From Flavobacterium agri (GTDB lineage: Bacteria; Bacteroidota; Bacteroidia; Flavobacteriales; Flavobacteriaceae): 64,000 nt of DNA. Below the pieces are notes generated by a model. That model was not told where the DNA came from and did no database searches. It was given only the letters and a program-made list of their open reading frames with translations. Positions within the stretch are counted from its first letter, which is position 1. The number at the start of each line of letters is the position of its first letter. Positions 1 to 8,247 of the stretch are shown here, piece by piece. Location: contig NZ_JACBJI010000001.1 in the NCBI RefSeq assembly GCF_013401995.1, positions 742,905-806,904 on the forward strand. Direction: 5' to 3'. The translations under genes and the position numbers were made by a program.

Positions 1-142
1 AGCATCGGTTTCCGAAAACGATCTTTCGATCCCGATCCAATTCACCGACGGAACGGCCAAAGACCTCAAATTCCTGATGACCGATTACGCCGATCATTTG
101 GAGCATCATTTACGCCAGATCGACCCGAGCTTCGGACGTTAA
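1..142 (+). CDS. C-terminal end of a DinB-like protein (partial)
   Basis: An open frame enters from the left edge (codons in phase from base 2) and stops at TAA 140-142, leaving 46 residues. The tail includes DYADHLEHHLRQID. Paired histidines in a last helix of this kind occur in DinB/YfiT-type four-helix metal-binding proteins, which act as thiol transferases or damage-inducible proteins. The assignment is an inference from this short tail only. The rest of the gene lies outside the window. Confidence 0.45.
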   Translation, partial: ASVSENDLSIPIQFTDGTAKDLKFLMTDYADHLEHHLRQIDPSFGR

Positions 143-197
143 TATTTGGTGAAAGCGATTTGGCAATGGCTGTAAAAAATGTAATTTAATTTCGTTG

Positions 198-255
198 GAT
201 GAGATTCCTCCTTCGTCGGAATGCTCAAAGATTCCGACGAAGGAGGAATCTCATC
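198..255. repeat. Perfect 25-bp inverted repeat, GAGATTCCTCC family
   Basis: Arms 198-222 and 231-255 are exact reverse complements around an 8-base loop. The core is GAGATTCCTCCTTCGTCGG. A second copy lies at 28886-28944. It sits just upstream of the periplasmic-binding-like gene. A TTG-initiated frame reads through it, but the gene more likely starts at ATG 279. It behaves like a dispersed REP-type palindrome. Confidence 0.85.
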
Positions 256-278
256 CTCAAACCTTAAACTCAAGCTTC

Positions 279-1124
279 ATGAACCTAAAAATCGCCGGCG
301 TTCCCGAACATTTCAACCTGCCATGGCATCTGTGCATCGAAAATGGTGACTTTGCAAAAGCCGGACTCGACGTACAATGGACCGACGTTCCCGAAGGCAC
401 GGGCAAATTATGCCAAATGCTGCGATCGGGCGAAACCGATGTGGCCGTGATTCTCACCGAAGGCATCATCAAGGACATTTTGGCCGGAAATCCGTCGAAA
501 ATTGTACAAATCTATGTGCAATCGCCTTTGATTTGGGGCATACACGTTGCGGCAAAATCCGATTACCTGACCATTTCGGATCTTAAAGGAACCACGGCGG
601 CGATTTCAAGGAACGGTTCAGGCTCCCAACTTATGGCCTATGTGAATGCCGACAACCAACGCTGGCCCAAAGACGATCTCAAATTCGAAATCGTCCATAC
701 GATAGACGGCGCGGTCGAAGCCTTGACAAACGGTACTGCCGATTATTTCATGTGGGAACGCTTTATGACCAAACCGCTCGTCGATAACGGGACTTTCAGG
801 CGTGTAGGCGATTGTCCGACACCGTGGCCATGCTTCGTGATTGCGGTGAGAAGCGAGATTTTGGAGAACAATTCCGAAGCGATCGAAGCACTGCTTTCGG
901 TCATCAATGAAAAAACGGCCGGATTCAAGCAGATTGCGGGAATCGACGAGCTATTATCGCATCGGTATCATCAAAAACCCGAAGACATCCGCCAATGGCT
1001 TTCGCTTACCGAATGGTCGCAGGCGAACTTTGGCGAATCGGTGTTAAACAATATTCAAAATCAATTGGCCGGCTTAGGCATTATTGTGAAAAAAGGTACT
1101 TTTGCCGATATCGTGCACGGCTGA
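279..1124 (+). CDS. Periplasmic-binding-like (NMT1/THI5/SsuA-type) substrate-binding protein
   Basis: This 281-residue protein begins MNLKIAGVPEHFNLPW and continues with GDFAKAGLDVQW, the layout of NMT1/THI5/SsuA-like type 2 periplasmic-binding domains that bind small organic ligands. No signal peptide or lipobox is visible and no ABC permease or ATPase lies beside it. It may therefore be a cytoplasmic member of the fold rather than a transporter part. The frame is open back to TTG 195, but that extension would translate the palindrome at 198-255, so ATG 279 is preferred. The transglutaminase gene follows 16 bp downstream. The fold is fairly sure; the ligand is unknown. Confidence 0.65.
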   Translation: MNLKIAGVPEHFNLPWHLCIENGDFAKAGLDVQWTDVPEGTGKLCQMLRSGETDVAVILTEGIIKDILAGNPSKIVQIYVQSPLIWGIHVAAKSDYLTISDLKGTTAAISRNGSGSQLMAYVNADNQRWPKDDLKFEIVHTIDGAVEALTNGTADYFMWERFMTKPLVDNGTFRRVGDCPTPWPCFVIAVRSEILENNSEAIEALLSVINEKTAGFKQIAGIDELLSHRYHQKPEDIRQWLSLTEWSQANFGESVLNNIQNQLAGLGIIVKKGTFADIVHG

Positions 1125-1140
1125 CACCGCGCTATTTCCC

Positions 1141-2073
1141 ATGGTAAAACTCAGCGAAATCCCTTTCCGCAAGATCAAAGACAGGCTTACGATCAAGAAG
1201 CCGTGGGACAACGTCATCATTTTTTTGCTCAACATATTGATCGCGATTCCGGTGTTCATCATCATGCACCGCTATATCATTGATCCGGGTTGGCCATACC
1301 ACATTGACCGCATTTTGCTTTTTGTCGGGATTTTGGTCGTCATCCAATTGGTATTGCGGCTTTTGCGTACGATTATCATCATCTGCATCGCGCTATATCT
1401 GGTGATGCTGGTTTGGGGAAGTCTTTTTGGAGGCTACGGATTCACGAGCGTTTTTGAGGATTACCGCTATATGGTCTATGCGATGAACGACAGCCCGAAC
1501 CCGCAGGATCTGATTTTGTCGCGTCTTTTGCCGTTTCCGAACAAATCGCGCATCCTTAAAGCCGTCCAATACGACAATCCGGCCGTGCGCAACTTTTCGG
1601 TCATGGCTACGACAGAGCATTTCCGCGATGTGAAAGGTTACGGAGATTACCGCACGATTATCCAGTGTTTCGCGGTTTTCAAGGAAATCAACAGCCGATG
1701 GAACTACGTAAGTGATCCGAAAGGACGCGAATACATCGCCACGGCTTCGGAATCACTGCGTTACCTGTCGGGCGATTGCGACGACCATTCGATCCTGATG
1801 TCGTCGTGCGTAAAAGCGATCGGAGGCACGCCACGGCTCATCCACACGGGCGGTCACATCTATCCCGAAATCCTTATCGGTACGAAAAGCGACCTCGAAA
1901 CCGTGAACTACCTGATCAAAAAAGTGCTGTTTCCGAAAGAAAGCAAAGACAAGACGATCCATTACCACATAGACGAGCGCGGACAGGTGTGGCTCAACCT
2001 CGATTATACGGCGACTTATCCGGGCGGACCGTTCATGCACGAGGAGATTTTAGGTGCGTTGACGCTCGATTAA
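1141..2073 (+). CDS. Membrane-anchored transglutaminase-like protein
   Basis: This 310-residue protein has two or three hydrophobic N-terminal segments (about 24-46, 57-75 and 77-97) followed by a soluble domain. It shows a transglutaminase/cysteine-protease triad pattern: Cys213 in GDCDDHS, His239 in TGGHIYPE and Asp288 in LDYTATYPGG. Members of this superfamily cleave or cross-link peptides; the substrate here cannot be read. The frame is open to 1102, overlapping the previous gene, but ATG 1141 gives the typical short basic N-terminus before the first helix. It is probably co-transcribed with the upstream binding protein (16-bp gap). Confidence 0.75.
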   Translation: MVKLSEIPFRKIKDRLTIKKPWDNVIIFLLNILIAIPVFIIMHRYIIDPGWPYHIDRILLFVGILVVIQLVLRLLRTIIIICIALYLVMLVWGSLFGGYGFTSVFEDYRYMVYAMNDSPNPQDLILSRLLPFPNKSRILKAVQYDNPAVRNFSVMATTEHFRDVKGYGDYRTIIQCFAVFKEINSRWNYVSDPKGREYIATASESLRYLSGDCDDHSILMSSCVKAIGGTPRLIHTGGHIYPEILIGTKSDLETVNYLIKKVLFPKESKDKTIHYHIDERGQVWLNLDYTATYPGGPFMHEEILGALTLD

Positions 2074-2159
2074 ACGCTTCCAAGTCGTACATCGATTAAA
2101 CGTTTTAGTGTAGCGGCGAATCAATAAATCAACTTATATTAGCGGTCAAAATCATGCTT

Positions 2160-2741
2160 ATGAAACATTTTCTCGTAGGCTGTCTCCTACTTTCGGGGAT
2201 TGCTTTTGCCCAAGATACCGAATCGAAAAACGAAGGTCCGGTCGCTTCAAAGAAGAATGAAGTGCGCATAGATGCGTTGTCGCTGATCGCTTTCGGCAAG
2301 GCGAACATCTCGTACGAGCGTTTCACTTCGGGGAAATGGTCGTATGGTTTGACCGGAAGTTTTACCGTAGGCGACAAATTCGAGGAAGATTTCGACGAAG
2401 GTTACCGCAGCACGTTGCCCAAATTCGAGATCATCCCGTATGTACGTTATAAAATGTCGGACAGCGACGCGCATTATTATTTCATCGAAGGATTCATCTC
2501 GGCAAACGGAGGTGATTTCCGCCAGATTTTACGCGCAGAAGACGGAACGAACGGTTATTACATGATTTCGAAAGAAGACTATTTCTCTGTAGCTCCGGGC
2601 GCAAGCGTCGGTTATAAAGTATATTTCGGTCATGCCGTGGCACTCGAATTCCTAGTCGGCGCAGGATTGAACATCATGGATACCGACAAAAGCCCAGATG
2701 TGATCTCGCGTATCGGTTTGAACCTTGGTTACAGATTTTAA
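2160..2741 (+). CDS. Outer-membrane beta-barrel protein (DUF3575-like)
   Basis: The 193-residue product begins MKHFLVGCLLLSGIAFA and then QD, a signal peptide with an expected cut near residue 17. The body alternates hydrophobic and polar residues with many Gly, Tyr and Phe. It ends IGLNLGYRF, a C-terminal aromatic residue typical of outer-membrane barrels. The opening NEVRIDALSLIAFGKANISYERF resembles Bacteroidota DUF3575-type barrels. Another ATG lies 6 bp upstream (2154), but 2160 gives the cleaner signal peptide. The lipoprotein gene starts 12 bp downstream, suggesting a two-gene envelope unit. Function unknown. Confidence 0.7.
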   Translation: MKHFLVGCLLLSGIAFAQDTESKNEGPVASKKNEVRIDALSLIAFGKANISYERFTSGKWSYGLTGSFTVGDKFEEDFDEGYRSTLPKFEIIPYVRYKMSDSDAHYYFIEGFISANGGDFRQILRAEDGTNGYYMISKEDYFSVAPGASVGYKVYFGHAVALEFLVGAGLNIMDTDKSPDVISRIGLNLGYRF

Positions 2742-2753
2742 AAAATTGCACAC

Positions 2754-3341
2754 ATGAAAAAGTTCACCCATCTAGCGATCGCCCTTTCCGCCCTGTTTCT
2801 GGCTTCTTGCGATGACGAAGACGGATTTTACAACGAGAAATACATCGACGTCCCGAATCTTGTACAAGTAGAAGCGCAAGACGTATATCAGGTTGGCGAC
2901 AACATGTATATTTTTGCCGATTTTTCGAGATACCTCGACGAACCAGGATTTTCGACGCCTTTGGATATTTTCAAAACGACAAGCGGCGCCCAAGGTTTTG
3001 TGTTTTCGTACACTTTCGAGCGTGAAGTCTCGCCGGGCGTATGGCAGCCAGTCTCGACTACGACACAGGAAATGCATGTGGTCAACGGATCGGTACAAGC
3101 GGGAAGTTTCGTTTTGGCGACCGCAGTTTATGATGCTACCGATGAATCCTACGAATATTACGCAGGTTTCCCGTTGGATGCCGTAGGAAATTACCGCATC
3201 AGCTTCGGTGTCAACAGCGATTCGACGAACGAGATAGAATTGCGTTCCAAAACGCAGGGCAACAATCTTTTCCTGAATATCATTTCAGGTACGAGCCAAC
3301 TCGACAATTCAGGTTTTTACCATTTTACGGTAACCAACTAG
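2754..3341 (+). CDS. Hypothetical lipoprotein
   Basis: This 195-residue protein has a clear lipoprotein signal: MKKFTHLAIALSALFLASC with the lipobox LASC, so Cys19 is the likely lipidated residue. Acidic residues (DDEDG) follow. I recognise no enzymatic motif; the body looks beta-rich. It follows a beta-barrel gene by 12 bp and its TAG stop (3339-3341) directly abuts the stop of the convergent ung gene with no base between. Function unknown. Confidence 0.7.
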   Translation: MKKFTHLAIALSALFLASCDDEDGFYNEKYIDVPNLVQVEAQDVYQVGDNMYIFADFSRYLDEPGFSTPLDIFKTTSGAQGFVFSYTFEREVSPGVWQPVSTTTQEMHVVNGSVQAGSFVLATAVYDATDESYEYYAGFPLDAVGNYRISFGVNSDSTNEIELRSKTQGNNLFLNIISGTSQLDNSGFYHFTVTN

Positions 3342-4016
3342 TCACCACTCGATTTGCGGAAGACCTTTTGATTCGAGATAAGCGTTGGCCTGGCTGAAAT
3401 GCTTGTTGCCGAACCATTTCCCTTGATTGGCGCTCATTGGCGACGGATGACCCGATTTCAACACCAAGTGTTTTGTCGCGTCTATGTTTTTGCCTTTTTG
3501 TTGGGCGTAACTTCCCCAAAGTAAAAACACGACATTTTCCTTGTCGTCCGAAACACGTTGGATGACCGCGTCGGTAAAGGTTTCCCAACCATGGCGTTGA
3601 TGGCTTCCGGGCTGCCCCTGTCTTACAGTCAATGTCGCGTTGAGAAGCAAAACACCTTGATCGGCCCATCGTTCGAGATTTCCGGTTTGCGGAACGGGTT
3701 TGCCTAAATCTTCCTTGATTTCCTTGAAGATGTTGACCAACGAAGGTGGAATCGCGATGTTGTCGGCGACAGAAAAACACAGTCCGTTTGCCTGTCCCGG
3801 CCCGTGATAAGGATCTTGTCCGATGATGACCACCTTGACTTTATCGAACGGACAACGGTCGAAAGCCGCGAAGATTTTCGGTCCCGGCGGAAAACAGGCT
3901 TTGGGATGATCGGCGTATTCCTTTTTCACGAAGTCGATGAGTTTTGCGAAATACGGCTTTTGGAATTCGTCTTTGAGTTCGGCTTTCCACGAAGGATCGA
4001 TGGCGATGTCGGTCAT
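3342..4016 (-). CDS. ung: Uracil-DNA glycosylase (family 1)
   Basis: This 224-residue enzyme removes uracil from DNA to begin base-excision repair. The water-activating motif GQDPYHG (Asp68) and the uracil-binding C-terminal motif GHPSPMSA (His190) are both present, as is LLLNATLTV in the middle. Length matches the Ung family. It converges on the lipoprotein gene with no spacer. A TATCTTTG box (4031-4038, read on the minus strand) lies just upstream of ATG 4016 and could be its -7 element. Confidence 0.97.
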   Translation of the reverse strand: MTDIAIDPSWKAELKDEFQKPYFAKLIDFVKKEYADHPKACFPPGPKIFAAFDRCPFDKVKVVIIGQDPYHGPGQANGLCFSVADNIAIPPSLVNIFKEIKEDLGKPVPQTGNLERWADQGVLLLNATLTVRQGQPGSHQRHGWETFTDAVIQRVSDDKENVVFLLWGSYAQQKGKNIDATKHLVLKSGHPSPMSANQGKWFGNKHFSQANAYLESKGLPQIEW

Positions 4017-4030
4017 GTGTCAAATTTTCC

Positions 4031-4038
4031 CAAAGATA
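4031..4038 (-). promoter_or_regulatory. Probable -7 box of ung
   Basis: TATCTTTG on the minus strand matches the Bacteroidota TAnnTTTG -7 consensus, 15 bp before the ung start codon. No good -33 TTTG was found at the usual distance. Confidence 0.4.
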
Positions 4039-4084
4039 CGACTCGAGCGAGGCTGACACGAATCGGTCCACCCAATTTTTTACG

Positions 4085-4092
4085 TAAATTTG
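4085..4092 (+). promoter_or_regulatory. Probable -7 box of mutS2
   Basis: TAAATTTG matches TAnnTTTG and lies 22 bp before ATG 4115, leaving a leader of about 15 nt. The -33 region is not a clear match. Confidence 0.4.
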
Positions 4093-4114
4093 CTAACCTT
4101 TTTTCATCATTTTA

Positions 4115-6286
4115 ATGATCAGCATAACAGAAAAGACACTGCATGATCTGCAGTTTCCCACCATACTCGAAACCGTTTCCGAAGCCTGCGTGACCGACAT
4201 GGGCAAAGAAAAAGCGCTCGGCATCAAACCTTTCCGCAATAAGGAAGATCTGATGGACGCGCTTTCACAGACCTCGGAATATGTTTCCTCTTTCCAGAAC
4301 AACAACGCGATCCCGAACCACGGTTTCGAACCGATTTCGCACGAGATCAAATTCCTGTCGATTGAAGACAGTTTTCTCGACGCGGCATCGTTCCGGAAGA
4401 TCTCGGCTATTTCGGAAACCTCGAACTTACTTATCCAATTCCTCAAAAAGTTCGATGATTACTATCCGAAGCTCAACATGCGCGCTTCCCAAGTCGGATT
4501 CACGAAAGACATTGTCACAAAAATCGACGTTATCGTAGACAAATACGGAGAAATCAAAGATACCGCCTCGATCGAGCTGCAGGAAATCCGGAGCCAGATG
4601 AACGTGGTTCGTACCAAGGTCAACCAAAGTTTCGGGCAGGCGCTCGCTTCATACAACGGATTGGGTTATCTCGACGACATCAAGGAAAGTATCGTCGAAA
4701 ACCGTCGTGTGTTGGCTGTTCTGGCCATGTACAGACGTAAGGTCAAGGGCTCGATTTTGGGCAGTTCCAAAACCGGTAGCATCGCTTTCATCGAACCCGA
4801 GGCCACACTCAAATTCTCGCGCGAATTGTCGAACCTGGAATACGAGGAAAAACGCGAGATCGAGAAAATCCTGCGCAGACTTTCGGACGACATCCGTCCA
4901 TATCTCGAAATCCTGATCCAATACCAGGATTTCCTGAGTGACGTGGATGTCGTATGCGCAAAAGCGAAATACGCCCAACGCATAAACGGCCTGCTTCCTA
5001 AAATCTCGGATGAAAGGCGACTTTATTTCCGTGAGGCGTTCCACCCTATTTTGTACCTCACCAACAAACGCAAACAAGCCGTCACGTATCCGCAGACGTT
5101 TGAATTGTCGCAAGGCAGCCGGATCATCGTGATTTCAGGACCTAACGCGGGCGGAAAAACAATCTCGCTCAAGACCGTCGGATTGTTGCAATTGATGCTG
5201 CAAAGCGGCATGCTGATTCCGGTTCACGAACGCAGTGAAACGTTTTTGTTCGATAGGATCATGACCGATATCGGAGACAATCAATCTATTGAAAATCATT
5301 TAAGTACATACAGTTACCGACTCAAGAACATGAATTACTTTTTGCGTAAGTGCAACGATAAGACTTTGTTTCTCATCGATGAGTTCGGTACGGGTTCGGA
5401 TCCCGAACTGGGCGGCGCTTTGGCCGAAGTGTTCCTCGAGGAATTCTATCATCGCGAAGCTTTCGGCATCATAACGACGCATTACGCCAACCTCAAGATT
5501 CTCGCCAACGAAATGCCCAACATGACCAACGCGAACATGCTTTTCGACGAGAAATCGCTAGAACCGATGTACAAGCTGGTTTTGGGACAGGCGGGAAGTT
5601 CGTTTACGTTCGAAGTCGCGCAGAAAAACGGCATTCCTTACGGATTGATCAATCGTGCGAAAAAGAAAATCGAAGGCGGAAAAGTGCGTTTCGACAAGAC
5701 GATCGCGAACCTTCAGAAAGAACGCTCCAAACTCGAAAAGACTTCGCAGAATCTCAAGGAAGAAGAAACCAAAGCGCGAGAGGAAAGCAAGAAGCTCGAA
5801 GATACGAACTCGCGCATCCGCCAGAAACTCGAAAGCTACCAAGAACTTTACGACGCCAACCAAAAGACGATTTACCTGGGCCAAAAAGTAGAAGACATGG
5901 CCGACAAATACTTCGGCAACAAAGACAAGAAACTGTTGATCGGGGAATTCCTCAAAATGGTCGAAATAGAAAATTCGAAGCGCAAAAAACTCACGCCTAA
6001 AGAGAAAAAGGTCGAGCAGGAAAAGAAACAGGAAGTCATCCAGGAAGTCAAGGTCGTCGTCGAGGAAATCCGACAAGAGAAAAAGGAAAAGAAAAAGAAA
6101 GAAGCCGTAGCTCCAAAACCGAAAGCGATCCTTAAAGTCGGCGACAGGGTGCGCATGCTCGACGGAAAGGCCATCGGTAGCATCGATGCGATCGAAAAGA
6201 ACAAGGCGACGGTCAATTACGGATTGTTCACCTCTAAAGTAAGCCTGGATGAACTCGAACTCGTCGAAGCCGCGAAAAAGAAATAA
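4115..6286 (+). CDS. mutS2: MutS2-family DNA-binding ATPase lacking the Smr domain
   Basis: This 723-residue protein has MutS core helices, then an ATPase with Walker A GPNAGGKT (residues 342-349) and Walker B LFLIDEFGTGSDP (around 418-430). A coiled coil follows (about 515-600), then a Lys/Glu-rich linker and a KOW-like C-terminal segment (VGDRVRMLDGKAIGSI). MutS2 proteins suppress recombination or act on stalled ribosomes. The Smr nuclease domain that ends many MutS2 proteins is not visible: the protein stops after the KOW-like part. This shorter form appears common in Bacteroidota as far as I recall. The DCC gene follows after 72 bp. Confidence 0.9.
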   Translation: MISITEKTLHDLQFPTILETVSEACVTDMGKEKALGIKPFRNKEDLMDALSQTSEYVSSFQNNNAIPNHGFEPISHEIKFLSIEDSFLDAASFRKISAISETSNLLIQFLKKFDDYYPKLNMRASQVGFTKDIVTKIDVIVDKYGEIKDTASIELQEIRSQMNVVRTKVNQSFGQALASYNGLGYLDDIKESIVENRRVLAVLAMYRRKVKGSILGSSKTGSIAFIEPEATLKFSRELSNLEYEEKREIEKILRRLSDDIRPYLEILIQYQDFLSDVDVVCAKAKYAQRINGLLPKISDERRLYFREAFHPILYLTNKRKQAVTYPQTFELSQGSRIIVISGPNAGGKTISLKTVGLLQLMLQSGMLIPVHERSETFLFDRIMTDIGDNQSIENHLSTYSYRLKNMNYFLRKCNDKTLFLIDEFGTGSDPELGGALAEVFLEEFYHREAFGIITTHYANLKILANEMPNMTNANMLFDEKSLEPMYKLVLGQAGSSFTFEVAQKNGIPYGLINRAKKKIEGGKVRFDKTIANLQKERSKLEKTSQNLKEEETKAREESKKLEDTNSRIRQKLESYQELYDANQKTIYLGQKVEDMADKYFGNKDKKLLIGEFLKMVEIENSKRKKLTPKEKKVEQEKKQEVIQEVKVVVEEIRQEKKEKKKKEAVAPKPKAILKVGDRVRMLDGKAIGSIDAIEKNKATVNYGLFTSKVSLDELELVEAAKKK

Positions 6287-6358
6287 ATCGTTGTTAAACA
6301 AACTAATCGCGTCGGCATTTCAAACTACTTTAGCACCTTGCTTTTGAGCACTTAAATT

Positions 6359-6781
6359 ATGAAACTTTCCGAGCTCCCAAAAGGTAAAAAAATTATCCTG
6401 TTCGACGGGGTTTGCAACCTTTGTGACTCGTTCGTGCAGTTCGTGATCAAACGCGACAAGAAGGACGAATTCCGGTTCGTGCCTTTGCAGTCGGAATTGG
6501 GAGAAAAGATATTGGAGCACATCGGTATCGACCGCGAACACATCGACAGCATGGTCTTGTACGAACCCGGTGTCGCCTACTTCTACAAATCTTCGGCCGC
6601 TATCGAAATTGCCAAAAGCCTTGGCGGACTTATGAGCCTGAGTGTAAGTTTCAAATTGATCCCGAATTTTTTGAGGAACAAAATCTACGACTATGTAGCC
6701 AAAAACCGATACAAATGGTACGGTAAAAAGGACAGCTGCATGATCCCGACGCCGGAATTGAAAGCGAAATTTTTGGAGTAA
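6359..6781 (+). CDS. Thiol-disulfide oxidoreductase, DCC family (DUF393)
   Basis: This 140-residue protein carries the family signature DGVCNLC near the N-terminus (Asp16, Cys19, Cys22), a thioredoxin-like CxxC pair preceded by an Asp. DCC proteins are predicted redox proteins of the cytoplasm; no precise substrate is established. No signal peptide. It is followed immediately by a bidirectional terminator shared with the convergent symporter gene. Confidence 0.88.
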   Translation: MKLSELPKGKKIILFDGVCNLCDSFVQFVIKRDKKDEFRFVPLQSELGEKILEHIGIDREHIDSMVLYEPGVAYFYKSSAAIEIAKSLGGLMSLSVSFKLIPNFLRNKIYDYVAKNRYKWYGKKDSCMIPTPELKAKFLE

Positions 6782-6815
6782 AAAAACCGGACGTAAATCC
6801 GGTTTTTGATTTTTA
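6782..6815. terminator. Bidirectional intrinsic terminator
   Basis: AAAAACCGGA and TCCGGTTTTT pair around the loop CGTAAA, with T-rich tracts on both strands. It lies between the ends of the convergent DCC and symporter genes and can serve both. Confidence 0.85.
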
Positions 6816-6821
6816 AGAGCC

Positions 6822-8072
6822 TTACTCCTTTTCCCATTTGCCGACAACCGACGTCGCCAAAGCGTTGCCCAAGACGTTCGTCGCGCTTCGGAACATGTCG
6901 CAGAAGTGATCGATCGGCAAAATCAACGCGATGCCTTCGATCGGGATATCGAACATTCCGCAAGTAGCCGCCACGACGACGAGACTGGCGCGCGGAACAC
7001 CGGCAATACCTTTACTGGTAAGCATCAGCACCAAAAGCATCGTCATTTGGGTCGGAAGATCGAGATGGATGCCGTACACCTGAGCGATAAAAATACTCGC
7101 AAAAGTCATATACATCATGCTGCCGTCGAGGTTGAACGAATAACCCAGCGGCAACATGAACGACACCACTTTATCCTTTATGCCGAAACGCTCGAGTTCT
7201 TCAGTGAGTTTCGGGAAAACAGCCTCACTGCTCGTCGTACTGAAAGCGATGATCAGCGGACTCACGATGCGTTTGAGCAAAACGCTCATGGATTTGCCCA
7301 AAAACAGGAACCCCACCACAAGCAAGACGACCCAAAGCGAACTGATGCCGACGAGGAATGACCCGAAGAACCTTGCATAAGTAATCAAAAGTTCGTCTAC
7401 GTCGCGTATGGCAAAGACACCGGCAATCGCACCGAAAACGCCGATCGGAGCGAATTTCATCACGTAATTCACCATTTTGAGTACGATGTGCGAAGCCTTG
7501 TCCAATGCGTTTATCACGGTTTTCGAAGCCGTTCCCAAAGAAGCTGCGGCCAAACCGAAGAAAATCGAGAAGATTACGATCTGCAGGATTTCGTTTGTAG
7601 CCAACGCCTCAAAAACGCTTTTCGGGATGATGTGCTCGACGAAATTCTGGGCCGAAAAGTTCTCAGTCTTTGAAGTCACTTCGGCGGCGGCTTCGGTGTC
7701 GAGGTTGCCGAGTTTGAGCCCTTTGCCCGGTCCGAGTGTGTTCACAAAGAACATCCCGATCAAAAGCGAAACCAACGAAGCGGTAAAAAACCAGCCAAGA
7801 GCCTTCCCGCCTATTCGGCCTACGGTCTTGAGGTCGCCGAGTTTGGCGATTCCGACAACGAGCGTCGTGAATACCAAAGGCGCGATGATCATTTGCACCA
7901 GACGGATGAAAACGGTCGCGAGCAACTTGATGTAACCGCTGAAATTCTTGGCGGTCTCTTCGTCGTAATTGTTGTGGATGAGGATCCCGAGCATCGCGCC
8001 GAGAATCATCGCGATCAGGATTTGGCCCGTAAGGCTTTTGAGGAACGGTGTTTTTTGGTTGGTTTCGGTCAT
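6822..8072 (-). CDS. gltP: Dicarboxylate/amino acid:cation symporter (DAACS family)
   Basis: This 416-residue inner-membrane protein has the GltP/DctA layout: eight or so helices plus re-entrant loops. Visible signatures include the serine-rich STTSSEAVFPK segment, NLDGSMMYMT in helix 7 and SKGIAGVPRASLVV in the second loop. Family members import glutamate, aspartate or C4-dicarboxylates using Na+ or H+; the exact substrate is not readable, so the symbol is tentative. Its ATG (8072) lies 26 bp past the edge of the structured repeat at 8099-8247, which separates it from aroC upstream. Confidence 0.9.
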   Translation of the reverse strand: MTETNQKTPFLKSLTGQILIAMILGAMLGILIHNNYDEETAKNFSGYIKLLATVFIRLVQMIIAPLVFTTLVVGIAKLGDLKTVGRIGGKALGWFFTASLVSLLIGMFFVNTLGPGKGLKLGNLDTEAAAEVTSKTENFSAQNFVEHIIPKSVFEALATNEILQIVIFSIFFGLAAASLGTASKTVINALDKASHIVLKMVNYVMKFAPIGVFGAIAGVFAIRDVDELLITYARFFGSFLVGISSLWVVLLVVGFLFLGKSMSVLLKRIVSPLIIAFSTTSSEAVFPKLTEELERFGIKDKVVSFMLPLGYSFNLDGSMMYMTFASIFIAQVYGIHLDLPTQMTMLLVLMLTSKGIAGVPRASLVVVAATCGMFDIPIEGIALILPIDHFCDMFRSATNVLGNALATSVVGKWEKE

Positions 8073-8098
8073 TGGTTTGGTCAGGTGGTGTTTTTGGT

Positions 8099-8247
8099 GC
8101 GAAGCCTTAGCCCGGATAGCAGCGGATAGCCTTTTGAAGAAAAACCGTCGATTTTGTGCGGCTGCGAAGGCGACCGCAGGAAGCCCTTTGCGGGCGTTAC
8201 AAAATAAGGTTTTTCAAGAAAGCTAGCAGCGGGTAGCCGGAATAGCT
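8099..8247 (+). repeat. Long-hairpin intergenic element, copy A
   Basis: About 149 nt that fold end to end. The 5' half contains AGCGGATAGCCTTTTGAA and the 3' half AAGAAAGCTAGCAGCG. The stem includes AAAAACC/GGTTTTT and ATTTTGT/ACAAAAT. Copy B (42004-42151) keeps the outer blocks and the internal GGCGACC and GGAAGCC, but has different, still complementary stem bases. It may be one of the abundant Flavobacterium intergenic structured elements; I cannot confirm which. Its last bases overlap the aroC stop codon. Confidence 0.75.
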
